A stretch of 64,000 nucleotides of DNA from Polynucleobacter sp. 86C-FISCH (GTDB lineage Bacteria > Pseudomonadota > Gammaproteobacteria > Burkholderiales > Burkholderiaceae): assembly GCF_018882415.1 (NCBI RefSeq), contig NZ_JACVOL010000001.1, positions 1,527,531 through 1,591,530 on the forward strand, read 5' to 3'. A program made the translations under genes and the position numbers. The notes under the pieces were generated by a model. The model was not told the origin of the DNA. It saw only the letters and a list, made by a program, of their open reading frames with translations, and did no database searches. Shown one piece after another: positions 32,955 through 41,865 of this stretch; the stretch's first letter is position 1, and every line of letters starts with the position of its first letter.

Positions 32955-35900
32955 GCGAAGAGTTCAATTATTCCCTGGCCTGTAATCCAGAAAGATCTGT
33001 AATCGTCTCTGCTTGTGCAGGTAGCGGCAAAACTTGGCTATTGGTGGCTCGTATGATCAGGTTGTTGTTAGCCGGCGCAAAGCCCCAAGAGATCTTGGCG
33101 TTGACCTTTACGCGTAAAGCCGCACAAGAAATGCGTGATCGCCTCTACGGTTTATTGGAAGAGTTTTCCACTGCAGATGACGTAACGCTTACACATGAAT
33201 TACAAATGAGAGGGCTAACGAAAGAAGAGGCTATTCAATTGTTACCCCAGGCTAGAGCCTTATACATCAAGGTTCTATCTAGCCCGCAGGCTATCGTGAT
33301 TGATACCTTTCATGGTTGGTTTGGGCGTTTGCTTGGTGCAGCTCCCGTATCTGCAGAGGTACAGCCTGGCTTTAATCTGCGAGAGGATGCTAAGCGCCTA
33401 CAAGAAGAGTGCATGGGTGATTGGTGGGGCAATCTGCCAGAGGATTTAAAAAAGCACTATGACGTATTGCTGGCAGAGTTTGGTGCGAGTGAGACTCAAA
33501 AATTTTTGATGGGAAATTACAGTCTCTTTAAACAAAGAGGCGCGTGGACTTTCTTTCAAGACGCTTGTATTGCTAAAAATATTCAGCCAGCAGATTGTTT
33601 GGAAAAGATCTTGCCCTACCTAGCCAAGAGCAATCCACTTGAAGTCTTTTGGAAGCTTCCTGGTACCAAAAAAGATCTAGAGATGCTCTATGAGTGTTTT
33701 CAAAATGGCACCCCAACCCAAGTAGGTAAAGCAGCGTACTTAAAGCAAGTGATTGAGCATCATGACGCCAATGGCTCGGCGATGGATATCGCCAATGAGT
33801 TTCAAGCTTATTTTTTAACTCAAGCACGGACTCCTTTGGCAGACATTGCTAAGACCTCAGCCCCAATGCTTAAGTATCTAAATACAAAGAATATTGATCC
33901 CACAGAAATTACGAAGATTCGCAATGGCTGGGTAGATGCTTATCAAGACTTATTTGCCTGGCAAAGCGAACACCTGATTCGCGATCTTAATATCGCATGG
34001 TTTGCCATGAGTGAGGCGATGCTTGCCCATATGGAAAAAGCCAAAGAGTCCATGCGTGTGCGGGACTTTGATGATTTAGAGATTGGTGTGAGTCAATTAA
34101 TGGCTAGCTCTGCCAATGCCTCTTATTTGCAGGCTCGCTTGGATGCAAAGTACAAACATATTCTGATCGACGAGTTTCAGGATACCAACCCATTGCAATG
34201 GCAAATATTGCGCTCATGGTTAGATGGTTATGGCGATGATGGTTCAATGCCAAGCGTCTTTATTGTTGGCGATCCTAAGCAATCGATTTATCGTTTCCGC
34301 CGTGCCGATCCAAGACTATTTGATAGCGCTAGAGATTTTCTGGTGAGAAAGTTAAATGCGGCTGCCTTATCGCAAAATACCACCCGCAGAAATGCACCGG
34401 CCATTAATGATGCGGTGAATGGGGTGTTCTTGGCAGGTGTCTTGCCGGAGAGCTATCAATATGCCAAGCAAGCTACAGCCTGGAAGCCTTTGCAACAGGG
34501 CTTACCAGCGGAAGCCTATGCAGTAGATGGTGAGACAAAATTATTACCCCTCATTGAGCGAGTGGAGAACGAGCAGCCAGAACGTTATGGCTCAGCTTTT
34601 GATGTTGCGATTCGAGATTCTGGTCAAACTAGTGATGTTCAGCAGCGCTATGAAGAGGGCAAGCAAGTTAGTCGATTAATTCATCATGTAATTGCAACAC
34701 GCCAGGTGATGGATAAAAAAGACGGCAAAGATTATTGGCGCCCTGCAAGAGCAAGTGACTTTATCTTGCTGGTAAAGCGTCGTAAATATTTGCCGCAGTT
34801 TGAAAGAGCTCTTCGTGAAGCGGGCTTAGCTTATGACAGTACTCGCTTGGGTGGTCTTCTCAATACATTAGAAATCGATGACCTTATTGCATTGCTAACA
34901 GTATTGGTTTCTCCTCGCCATGATTTGCCGTTGGCCCAGATTCTGCGTAGTCCAATCTTTAGTTTTACCGAGCAGCAGATGCAAGAACTCAGTATGAGTA
35001 TTGGCGGCAATGGCCAAGGTTATCGCTCCTGGTGGGATGCATTACAAGCTAGTCAAAACCCGCAAACCCAGAAGGCGGCAAGGTATTTAGAGCATTGGCG
35101 TGGGTTAGGCGAGGCATTACCAGTTCATGATTTACTGGATTTGATTTATCACGAGAGTAATTTGCGAGTGAGTTATGCCGTTGCCGCTCAAAATCTAGCC
35201 AGGGCGCAAGTCTTGGCGAATCTAGATGCTTTTCTGGAGCTCGCCTTAAATCAGGATGGTGGTCGCTATCCAAGCTTAAGTCGCTTCATTGATGAGATGA
35301 ACGCAATGCGTCGTGGCGATGATGATGAAACGCCGGATGAGGGTGATGTTGAAGCCGAAGCAAATGAAGATATTGGTGAAGTTGATGAGCAAAGCGAGAT
35401 GTCGGAGGAGGATCGTCATCAGCGTGTACGTTTAATGACAATACATGGGGCTAAAGGTTTGGAGTCACCTTTTGTCATCATGCTTGATGCAAACAATACG
35501 GAGTGGCGTGCACCGCATCGAGGTGTTCTATTAGATTGGTCGCCAGAGCATGACAGCCCGACGCATCTCTCTTTGTATACCTCCAAGACGCTCACAGGCG
35601 AGCGTAGCCTCATCTTCAAAAAAGAGAATGAAGTTAGTCAGAATGAAAATTGGAATCTCCTCTACGTTGCTATGACTAGAGCTAAGCAGGGTCTATGGCT
35701 GAGCGGCGCTGCTAGCAGTAGCAAGACTGGGCTGAATGAGCGCTCTTGGTACGGTAGAGCCCTGGCTGCAGGTGTTCCTGTACTAGATATGAATACGCCT
35801 GACTTTAAAGATATGCCACTAGAGCAGCGCGATATGCAGTTAGAGCTTGGAAGTGGGCCATTTAAGATTGATCACTTTCAGATTGCATGGGATCAAGCTA

Positions 35901-36466
35901 AGAGCAACCATCAAGACTCAATTGCAAAGATTGAGAGTGGAGTCCTAGCGAAGGAGCTTGCAGAAAGAGTCTTAGAACAAGCCAAAGCAGAGCCTGACCC
36001 AGAAATTCTGGAAGAGGGTACAAACTTTCATAAGTTGCTTGAGTTCCTTACTCCAGACTCTAGCAATCAAGCAAAGCCACCCGTGCCAAGCGAGCAAGAG
36101 CTCATGAATTGGTTGGGTGTGGATGAAGAGCATGCGCAAACACTGTTGACTCGAATCAAAGCAGTCTTGGGCACTCCAGAACTCCAGCGCTATCTGACAT
36201 CAGGCGAATGGGTTCAAGCCTGGAATGAGCTTGATATCGCTAGCGAAGATGGCAAGAGCTACCGCATGGATCGCTTAGTGGAGCTGGATGATCATTTAGC
36301 CATCATCGATTACAAACTCACGATTCCAGAGGTAGGTAGCGAGAAATATGAAAAGTATCGCAAGCAGTTGCAGGGCTACCAAGCTGAACTTGCGCGCATC
36401 CGAGAAGACAGGCCAAACAAGGCTTACTTGATTTCATCTAAGGGTGAGATAGTTGAAGTGAAGTAG
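32951..36466 (+). CDS. addA: AddA-like ATP-dependent helicase-nuclease (UvrD family)
   Basis: The start is GTG 32951 (an alternative GTG is at 32948), in a GTGA overlap with the addB stop and behind GAAAGGGG, giving 1171 residues. Walker A is S-A-C-A-G-S-G-K-T near residue 24; motif II is I-L-I-D-E-F-Q-D-T-N-P near 400; motif III reads V-G-D-P-K-Q-S-I-Y-R-F-R-R-A; L-M-T-I-H-G-A-K-G-L-E is motif V, and N-L-L-Y-V-A-M-T-R-A-K motif VI. The end carries a RecB-type nuclease with M-D-R-L-V-E...A-I-I-D-Y-K-L-T. An acidic stretch (about 795-825) is inserted before motif V. It translocates 3' to 5' and cleaves DNA together with AddB. Confidence 0.9.
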   Translation: MSEEFNYSLACNPERSVIVSACAGSGKTWLLVARMIRLLLAGAKPQEILALTFTRKAAQEMRDRLYGLLEEFSTADDVTLTHELQMRGLTKEEAIQLLPQARALYIKVLSSPQAIVIDTFHGWFGRLLGAAPVSAEVQPGFNLREDAKRLQEECMGDWWGNLPEDLKKHYDVLLAEFGASETQKFLMGNYSLFKQRGAWTFFQDACIAKNIQPADCLEKILPYLAKSNPLEVFWKLPGTKKDLEMLYECFQNGTPTQVGKAAYLKQVIEHHDANGSAMDIANEFQAYFLTQARTPLADIAKTSAPMLKYLNTKNIDPTEITKIRNGWVDAYQDLFAWQSEHLIRDLNIAWFAMSEAMLAHMEKAKESMRVRDFDDLEIGVSQLMASSANASYLQARLDAKYKHILIDEFQDTNPLQWQILRSWLDGYGDDGSMPSVFIVGDPKQSIYRFRRADPRLFDSARDFLVRKLNAAALSQNTTRRNAPAINDAVNGVFLAGVLPESYQYAKQATAWKPLQQGLPAEAYAVDGETKLLPLIERVENEQPERYGSAFDVAIRDSGQTSDVQQRYEEGKQVSRLIHHVIATRQVMDKKDGKDYWRPARASDFILLVKRRKYLPQFERALREAGLAYDSTRLGGLLNTLEIDDLIALLTVLVSPRHDLPLAQILRSPIFSFTEQQMQELSMSIGGNGQGYRSWWDALQASQNPQTQKAARYLEHWRGLGEALPVHDLLDLIYHESNLRVSYAVAAQNLARAQVLANLDAFLELALNQDGGRYPSLSRFIDEMNAMRRGDDDETPDEGDVEAEANEDIGEVDEQSEMSEEDRHQRVRLMTIHGAKGLESPFVIMLDANNTEWRAPHRGVLLDWSPEHDSPTHLSLYTSKTLTGERSLIFKKENEVSQNENWNLLYVAMTRAKQGLWLSGAASSSKTGLNERSWYGRALAAGVPVLDMNTPDFKDMPLEQRDMQLELGSGPFKIDHFQIAWDQAKSNHQDSIAKIESGVLAKELAERVLEQAKAEPDPEILEEGTNFHKLLEFLTPDSSNQAKPPVPSEQELMNWLGVDEEHAQTLLTRIKAVLGTPELQRYLTSGEWVQAWNELDIASEDGKSYRMDRLVELDDHLAIIDYKLTIPEVGSEKYEKYRKQLQGYQAELARIREDRPNKAYLISSKGEIVEVK

Positions 36467-36599
36467 TGCATAAGGCACTATCATTTAGGTATGGAACGCT
36501 TCCCCATCATTGTCGAATTCGTAGAGACTGCTCAGCCTTGGTTTTATCGGGTCAGTATTTATCTATCCAATGCTTTTGTGGATGACCCGGCAATACTCG

Positions 36600-36624
36600 C
36601 TTTTGTTTTTTGCTAAAACAAAAG
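36600..36624. repeat. AT-rich perfect inverted repeat
   Basis: CTTTTGTTTT and AAAACAAAAG form a 10-bp perfect stem with a TTGCT loop in the 244-base gap after addA, shortly before a conventional terminator. It could be a second, weak termination signal; otherwise no role is evident. Confidence 0.5.
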
Positions 36625-36638
36625 ACGCTCAATAAAAA

Positions 36639-36661
36639 ACCACCGAATGCGGTGGTTTTTT
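36639..36661. terminator. Bidirectional terminator between addA and the Bug gene
   Basis: ACCACCG-AATG-CGGTGGT is flanked by AAAAA on the left and TTTTTT on the right, so it works on both strands. It lies between the convergent addA (ends 36466) and the Bug gene (ends 36711). Confidence 0.92.
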
Positions 36662-36710
36662 ATTTGAAGTTAGGGAAAAAATCAAAACTGTAATAAACAA
36701 GATGAAGGAT

Positions 36711-37685
36711 TTACTTAATCATCCCTGCGTTCTTTGCATCATCCATAGCTTGAGCGGTTTTCTCTTTGATAAATGCTGGCATTTTTGCTAAAGGCACATC
36801 CACAATGACAAAGCCGGAATCTTCTAGCTTCTTCTTGGTTTCAGGATCGGCATTAAGTTGTGCAAAGTAGTCAGACATTTTTTGTTGGAGCACTAGTGGA
36901 GTGGCTTTTGGCACAGCTACGCCGCGGTATGCGCCGTCCACCCAGTTCAAGCCAAGCTCTTTAAAGGTTGGTACATCTGGTAGAGCGGGGTTACGCTTCT
37001 CAGTCGCAATCGCCAGCGTACGTACTTTCCCTTTTTGCTGAATCGCTAAAGGTAGATAACCCATAGCGCCATCAACGTGCATGCCAATTAGAGCTGTAAT
37101 CAAATCACCAGTACCTTTAAATGGTACGTAGTTGATTTTGACGCCCGCTAATTTATTCAGACGCTCAACTGCCATATGGTTTGCGGAGAACTGTGCTGAT
37201 CCAGCCAAGGACATCTTGCCCGGATCTTTTTTGGCTGCCGCAATAAATTCTTGATAGGTCTTATAAGGGCTATCTGCAGAGACCATCAAAGCATCAGGGG
37301 TGTAGTGATAGTAGTAGATCGCATTAATGTCATCAGTCTTGTACTGAATGCCTTCCTGAAGTGGTTGCAAGATCGTATGTGGAATATTGACACCCACCAC
37401 AGTCGTGCCATCAGCTGGGTAGGTATTAAGTGCACTCCATACCAAAGCGCCGCCTGCACCAGCACGATTCATAACCACCATAGGCTGCTTAAATTTCTTG
37501 GCAGAGATATCGGCTTGGTAGCGCGCTACCAAATCAGACTCACCAGCGGGCGGAAAGGGAATGATGTACTGAATTGTTTTATCTGGGAAGGGTTGGGCGC
37601 TCGCGCCAGATAACAAACCGAACGAAAGCAAGCAAGCACTCAGCAGGCCGCCAATTAAACCACTTAGTAATTTAAATAACTTCAT
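36711..37685 (-). CDS. Bug/TctC-family solute-binding protein
   Basis: This 324-residue exported protein has a signal peptide to about residue 30 (...GASAQ) and Bug blocks: F-P-D-K-T-I-Q-Y-I-I-P-F-P-P-A-G-E-S-D-L-V-A-R, V-V-M-N-R-A-G-A-G-G-A, F-K-G-T-G-D-L-I-T-A-L-I-G. The N-R-A-G-A-G-G version replaces the usual N-K/R-P-G-A-G-G. Its ATG overlaps the stop of the upstream dehydrogenase gene (ATGA), showing translational coupling. This suggests that the ligand is the substrate of that enzyme, perhaps tartrate or malate, which is inference. No permease gene is adjacent. Confidence 0.92.
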   Translation of the reverse strand: MKLFKLLSGLIGGLLSACLLSFGLLSGASAQPFPDKTIQYIIPFPPAGESDLVARYQADISAKKFKQPMVVMNRAGAGGALVWSALNTYPADGTTVVGVNIPHTILQPLQEGIQYKTDDINAIYYYHYTPDALMVSADSPYKTYQEFIAAAKKDPGKMSLAGSAQFSANHMAVERLNKLAGVKINYVPFKGTGDLITALIGMHVDGAMGYLPLAIQQKGKVRTLAIATEKRNPALPDVPTFKELGLNWVDGAYRGVAVPKATPLVLQQKMSDYFAQLNADPETKKKLEDSGFVIVDVPLAKMPAFIKEKTAQAMDDAKNAGMIK

Positions 37686-38749
37686 TTGGAGATCTCCTCA
37701 ATAACTGCATTAGTAACATCACTCATCATGGCTGTACCACCTAAATCACGGGTGTGTAATTTTGGATTGGCAGTCACTTTTTCAATGGCTGCCATGAGTT
37801 TTGCGCCCAGGGCTTTTTCACCCAAGAAGTCGAGCATCATCACTGCTGACCAGAAGGTGCCAATTGGATTGGCAAGCCCTTTACCCATGATGTCAAAAGC
37901 AGAACCATGAATCGGTTCAAACATCGATGGATAGCGACGCTCCGGATCTAGGTTGGCTGTTGGTGCAATACCTAGGCTGCCGGCAAGTGCGGCTGCTAAA
38001 TCACTCAGTACGTCTGCATGCAAGTTGGTTGCAACAATGGTGTCCAAAGATTCGGGGCGATTAACCATGCGCGCAGTAGCGGCATCGACCAACTCTTTAT
38101 CCCAAGTGACGTCTGGAAAGTCTTTAGCAACGATATTGGCGATCTCGTCCCACATCACCATGCCATGGCGCTGCGCATTGGATTTGGTGATTACGGTAAG
38201 GTGCTTACGAGGGCGTGACTGCGCCAACTTAAAGGCGAAGCGCTGGACACGCTCAACACCAACGCGCGTCATGATGCTCATATCAGAGGCAACCTCAATC
38301 GGATGACCTTGATGGGCTCTACCGCCTACACCAGAATATTCGCCTTCAGAGTTCTCGCGCACGATCACCCAATCGAGTTGACCTGGTTTGCAGTTACGCA
38401 GTGGTGTTTCAATGCCAGGAAGAATGCGAGTAGGGCGCACGTTTGCGTACTGATCAAAGCCTTGGCAGATTTTGAGACGCAAGCCCCATAAAGTAATGTG
38501 ATCTGGAATATCAGGGTCACCAGCTGAGCCAAACAAGATGGCATCTTTAGAGCGCAAAGGTTCTAAGCCATCATCAGGCATCATGATGCCGTGCTTGCGA
38601 TAGTAATCTCCACCCCAATCAAAATGCTCGAATTGGAAAGCGACTTCAGGATGTTTTTTGCTTAAGGCATTTAATACCTTTTCGCATTCGGGAATAACCT
38701 CTTTACCAATGCCATCGCCCGGAACGGACGCGATCTTATACGTCTTCAT
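37682..38749 (-). CDS. Tartrate/D-malate-type beta-decarboxylating dehydrogenase
   Basis: The frame opens at 38812, but ATG 38749 with GTAGGAG six bases upstream gives the standard start K-T-Y-K-I-A-S-V-P-G-D-G-I-G-K-E-V, 355 residues. It belongs to the isocitrate/isopropylmalate dehydrogenase family: V-R-E-N-S-E-G-E-Y-S-G at about 130-140, the metal-binding aspartates in A-T-N-L-H-A-D-V-L-S-D-L-A-A, and E-P-I-H-G-S-A-F-D-I. The E-G-E-Y-S-G-V-G-G loop is like tartrate dehydrogenase/D-malate dehydrogenase rather than LeuB. It converts a 2-hydroxy diacid to a keto acid and CO2 with NAD+. It is coupled to the downstream Bug gene. Confidence 0.87.
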   Translation of the reverse strand: MKTYKIASVPGDGIGKEVIPECEKVLNALSKKHPEVAFQFEHFDWGGDYYRKHGIMMPDDGLEPLRSKDAILFGSAGDPDIPDHITLWGLRLKICQGFDQYANVRPTRILPGIETPLRNCKPGQLDWVIVRENSEGEYSGVGGRAHQGHPIEVASDMSIMTRVGVERVQRFAFKLAQSRPRKHLTVITKSNAQRHGMVMWDEIANIVAKDFPDVTWDKELVDAATARMVNRPESLDTIVATNLHADVLSDLAAALAGSLGIAPTANLDPERRYPSMFEPIHGSAFDIMGKGLANPIGTFWSAVMMLDFLGEKALGAKLMAAIEKVTANPKLHTRDLGGTAMMSDVTNAVIEEISK

Positions 38750-38943
38750 GTGTCTCCTACTATTGTTTTTATATGAGCTACTTAAGATGTAACTTCTAGA
38801 CCTATTATGCAATTCCTCGGGCCCAATGCAAGCATGGGGAACTTGGGGTTTATGGCTAGAGCAGAGGGCAGAAAAGAGGGGGTGGCAGGGGTGTCATAGC
38901 CCCAAAACAACAAAAATAGCCCTGTTTTTGCGGTTTTTACATA

Positions 38944-38963
38944 TACTGTATAAACATACAGTA
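38944..38963 (+). promoter_or_regulatory. LexA (SOS) box of the umuDC operon
   Basis: TACTGTATAAACATACAGTA carries the CTGT-N8-ACAG core and differs from the E. coli LexA consensus TACTGTATATATATACAGTA at only two spacer positions. It ends five bases before the first possible umuD ATG (38969), so LexA binding would cover the promoter. Confidence 0.95.
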
Positions 38964-38968
38964 TATTA

Positions 38969-39469
38969 ATGACTATGACGCAAGTAATGAACCCCACAAA
39001 AGTAACTCTAAGCCAGGCACCACAAGCCTTGGCGGGGCATTTTGCTGCTTATGAGCTTAAGCTCCTGAGTCACCGGATTTCAGCTGGATTCCCCAGTCCA
39101 GCAGCAGATTACGCTGAGGATGGCTTGGATTTGAACCATTACCTGGTTCAGAACAAGCCAGCCACCTTCATGTTCACCGTGAAGGGGGATTCGATGTTGG
39201 GTGCGGGTATTTGCGACGGCGACAAGGTTGTCGTTGATAAAGCACTTAAACCAAAACACAAAGACATTGTTGTGGCCGTAGTGGATGGTGAATACACCAT
39301 CAAGCGCCTTTATCAATTGCGTGGTCGTATTGAGCTCCAACCAGAAAACCCCAATTACCAACCCATCACCTTTAACGAGGGTAGTGAGTTGCAGATCTGG
39401 GGTGTAGTTGTTGGAGTGGTGCGCAAGTACAGCAATGCCAGTACTAGATACAGCAAAGAGGGCAAGTGA
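38969..39469 (+). CDS. umuD: UmuD-like SOS mutagenesis peptidase
   Basis: This protein of up to 166 residues matches UmuD: the cleavage segment [11 protein letters not shown] (cut between A and G), the serine of the catalytic dyad in [11 protein letters not shown], and the lysine in Y-T-I-K-R-L-Y. After RecA-stimulated self-cleavage UmuD' joins UmuC to form DNA polymerase V. The ATG at 38969 lies only five bases after the LexA box and has no ribosome-binding site; 38975 and 38987 are alternatives, so either the transcript is nearly leaderless or the start is later. It is followed after one base by umuC. Confidence 0.92.
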   Translation: MTMTQVMNPTKVTLSQAPQALAGHFAAYELKLLSHRISAGFPSPAADYAEDGLDLNHYLVQNKPATFMFTVKGDSMLGAGICDGDKVVVDKALKPKHKDIVVAVVDGEYTIKRLYQLRGRIELQPENPNYQPITFNEGSELQIWGVVVGVVRKYSNASTRYSKEGK

Positions 39470-39470
39470 G

Positions 39471-40796
39471 ATGAATCTCCATTCACAAACCACATCCACC
39501 TCATCAAATTCGCTCTTTGCACTCGTAGATGTAAATAACTTCTACGTTTCTTGCGAGCGTGTATTTCAGCCTAAGCTAGAAGACGTGCCAATGGTGGTGC
39601 TCTCGAATAACGATGGTTGTGCTGTGGCACGTAGCGCTGAAGTTAAAGCGCTTGGCGTGAAGATGGGTACGCCTTGGTTTCAGATGAAGGATCTTGCCAA
39701 GAAGCATGGCATCCTGGCTCAATCATCTAACTACACTCTATATGGCGATATGAGTAGCCGGGTGGTTCAAGTACTTAGAACATTTACACCTAACTTAGAG
39801 GTCTACAGCATCGATGAGAGCTTCTTGCAAATCGAAACTGTCCTCAAGCAATATCAAGACACCATTGAGTTGGGTCAAAAGATCAAAGAGCAAGTTAAAG
39901 ACACCACTGGCTTACCGGTTTGTGTAGGCATTGGTGCCAGCAAGACTTTAGCCAAGCTAGCCAATCACTTGGCTAAAAAGCACAAGCAGTTTGCTGGTGT
40001 ATGCGATGTCAATGCGATGGCCAAAGAAGAGCTCTATCAGTGGATGAGTGAGACTGAAGTGGGTGAGGTTTGGGGTGTTGGTAAGCAGATTGCCAAAAAA
40101 CTCAAAGCTCAAAATATTCAAAGCGTATTTGATCTCTTGCAAGCTTCACCACAAGCAATGCGTCAGCAGTTTGGTGTAGTCATGGAGCGTCTTTGCTATG
40201 AACTGCGTGGCACATCTTGTCTGCAGTTAGAAGAAGTGGCGCCAGCCAAACAACAAATCATTGCCTCGCGTAGCTTTGGTAAACCTGTGACTAGCCAAGC
40301 GGAGATTGCGCAGTCGGTTGCCACTCATGTGGCCCGTGCAGCTGAAAAGCTCAGAGCGCAAAACAGTACTACGGGCGCGCTCACAGTATTTATTCAGACC
40401 AATCCATTTAAGCAAAACGAACCGCAACACCATCAAAGCGTCACGATTCCACTGGTAGACCCAACAGATAACACACTGACGTTGACGAATGCTGCGCTAG
40501 CAGGCTTGAAGCAAATCTATCAAGCGAGCTTTCGCTATAAGAAAGCGGGTGTCATTCTGAATCTGATTAGTGATAAGCCTACAGCCCAGCAATCCTTGTT
40601 TGACGATATCGAAACCAAAGGTAAGTCTGCTCATCTCATGAAAGCAGTGGATGAAATCAATACGCGCTTTGGTAATGCGGCCATTAGATCCGCAGCTTCA
40701 GGAACCAATAGCACTAAACAAGAGTGGCAAATGAGATCAAACAATCGATCGCCGAACTACACCACCCGCTGGGATGAGCTCCCAGTGGCTAGATAA
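39471..40796 (+). CDS. umuC: UmuC, catalytic subunit of DNA polymerase V
   Basis: This 441-residue Y-family polymerase starts at ATG 39471 (the frame is open upstream inside umuD). Catalytic motifs are [11 protein letters not shown] near residue 20, and S-I-D-E-S-F-L near 113 with the two acidic residues. [15 protein letters not shown] follows, and the helix-hairpin-helix region [11 protein letters not shown]. It performs translesion synthesis after DNA damage. A small ORF (40860) follows on the same strand without a terminator between them. Confidence 0.96.
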   Translation: MNLHSQTTSTSSNSLFALVDVNNFYVSCERVFQPKLEDVPMVVLSNNDGCAVARSAEVKALGVKMGTPWFQMKDLAKKHGILAQSSNYTLYGDMSSRVVQVLRTFTPNLEVYSIDESFLQIETVLKQYQDTIELGQKIKEQVKDTTGLPVCVGIGASKTLAKLANHLAKKHKQFAGVCDVNAMAKEELYQWMSETEVGEVWGVGKQIAKKLKAQNIQSVFDLLQASPQAMRQQFGVVMERLCYELRGTSCLQLEEVAPAKQQIIASRSFGKPVTSQAEIAQSVATHVARAAEKLRAQNSTTGALTVFIQTNPFKQNEPQHHQSVTIPLVDPTDNTLTLTNAALAGLKQIYQASFRYKKAGVILNLISDKPTAQQSLFDDIETKGKSAHLMKAVDEINTRFGNAAIRSAASGTNSTKQEWQMRSNNRSPNYTTRWDELPVAR

Positions 40797-40859
40797 AGAA
40801 TTCAGTAACAAATCAATTCATCAGTAAATAACACGTAACAACGCATAAAGGAGAAGCAA

Positions 40860-41003
40860 ATGGACGCATTAAGTAACTTACTAAACAACTTCAACGGAAT
40901 TTCTCTGGCAGTCATCATGATCTTGTCTTATTGCGCGGTATTGAAAAATACTAAGCGCAACGAAAGTACAAATCAGCAAGTATTTAGTCGCAAGTATCAG
41001 TAA
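40860..41003 (+). CDS. Small single-pass membrane protein at the end of the umuDC operon
   Basis: This 47-residue protein has a strong ribosome-binding site (AAAGGAG, seven bases upstream of the ATG). An amphipathic-looking start (M-D-A-L-S-N-L-L-N-N-F-N-G) precedes one hydrophobic helix I-S-L-A-V-I-M-I-L-S-Y-C-A-V-L (about 14-28) and a basic, polar tail with K-N-T-K-R-N-E and S-R-K-Y. It starts 63 bases after umuC with no terminator between, so SOS co-induction is likely. No known family was recognised. It resembles small SOS-linked membrane peptides in general shape only. Confidence 0.65.
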   Translation: MDALSNLLNNFNGISLAVIMILSYCAVLKNTKRNESTNQQVFSRKYQ

Positions 41004-41026
41004 AGAACAAGCAGTAGGCCTAGAGG

Positions 41027-41058
41027 GGGAATAAGGAAATCACGGATTCCTTATTCCC
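41027..41058. terminator. Long hairpin without a T-run between convergent genes
   Basis: GGGAATAAGGAA...TTCCTTATTCCC is a perfect 12-bp pairing around an ATCACGGA-like centre that can pair further with one bulged A. It sits between the 47-residue ORF (+) and the exonuclease gene (-). No T-run follows on either side, so it could be a mRNA 3' end stabiliser or a non-canonical bidirectional terminator. Confidence 0.6.
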
Positions 41059-41070
41059 TAGTAAAGGCTG

Positions 41071-41730
41071 CTACTTGGCTTCTAAGGCTTTGCGCAGATA
41101 TTCGGAGACATTGTCCTGGCGTAACATCCATTGCTTGTAGTCAGTGGGCATTTGGCTAATCAGTTCACCTTTATGTTTGCCGTAAGGCATCACCTTCGGA
41201 ATGCGAGCTTTCTCAGACATTTCCCAAAAGGCATCTAAGGAGACTGGGTGCAACTTATTAATAATTTGCCCAACAATCTTGGAGCAAATCCATACATCAG
41301 CTAGTGCGCTGTGCGCGTTGCGCAATTGATCTCTAGCGGTATCGCGTTCGAAGTGATAGAGCAGGGCGCTTTGAGTATGGCTATCAAGCTCAGGCCAAAG
41401 GCTGCGGGCTAGCGCTAGTGTGCAGATTCTTTTAACTTCAGGTTTGCCAATAGCCACCCAATCAAAATCGATGTTGTGACCAATCAAATATTTAGTGCCA
41501 GCAGGTAATCGGAAAGAACTGCTTGCAGGGCAATTAACCAATTCTTCATCCATGATGTGATGTGTAGCAAGAGCGCCCAAGCTAATCGGCTTACCAGGGT
41601 TGTAGCGCTGTACCCAAGGATTGCCCACTTCAAATGGATTTAAAGAGCTTACGTCTAATGAAGCGGCTTCAATAATGACGGCATCGTTCTTATCAGTTGC
41701 TTCTACATCAAAAATAATGGCTTGGGGCAT
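41071..41730 (-). CDS. DEDDh 3'-5' exonuclease with C-terminal DUF3820 domain
   Basis: This 219-residue protein has the DnaQ/ExoX-type exonuclease domain (Exo I at I-I-F-D8-V-E10-A-T; Exo II in G-H-N-I-D-F-D-W; Exo III about residue 145 in N-A-H-S-A-L-A-D-V with the H and D). The last 45 residues, M-P-Y-G-K-H-K-G-E-L-I-S-Q-M-P-x-D-Y-x-x-W, are the DUF3820 motif, often linked to such nucleases. It is convergent with the umuDC cassette, so a DNA-repair function such as trimming is plausible but inferred. Confidence 0.87.
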   Translation of the reverse strand: MPQAIIFDVEATDKNDAVIIEAASLDVSSLNPFEVGNPWVQRYNPGKPISLGALATHHIMDEELVNCPASSSFRLPAGTKYLIGHNIDFDWVAIGKPEVKRICTLALARSLWPELDSHTQSALLYHFERDTARDQLRNAHSALADVWICSKIVGQIINKLHPVSLDAFWEMSEKARIPKVMPYGKHKGELISQMPTDYKQWMLRQDNVSEYLRKALEAK

Positions 41731-41865
41731 AGGGACTTTGAAAAGATTACGTGGATCTATTGTGCCTGGTCTACCAACTTACTTACATTTAAATCATCCT
41801 AAAACCCTACTCGATCTGATCTGAAGGCACTACGCTGAACTCTTCTATATAGAGGAGGGCTTGCA

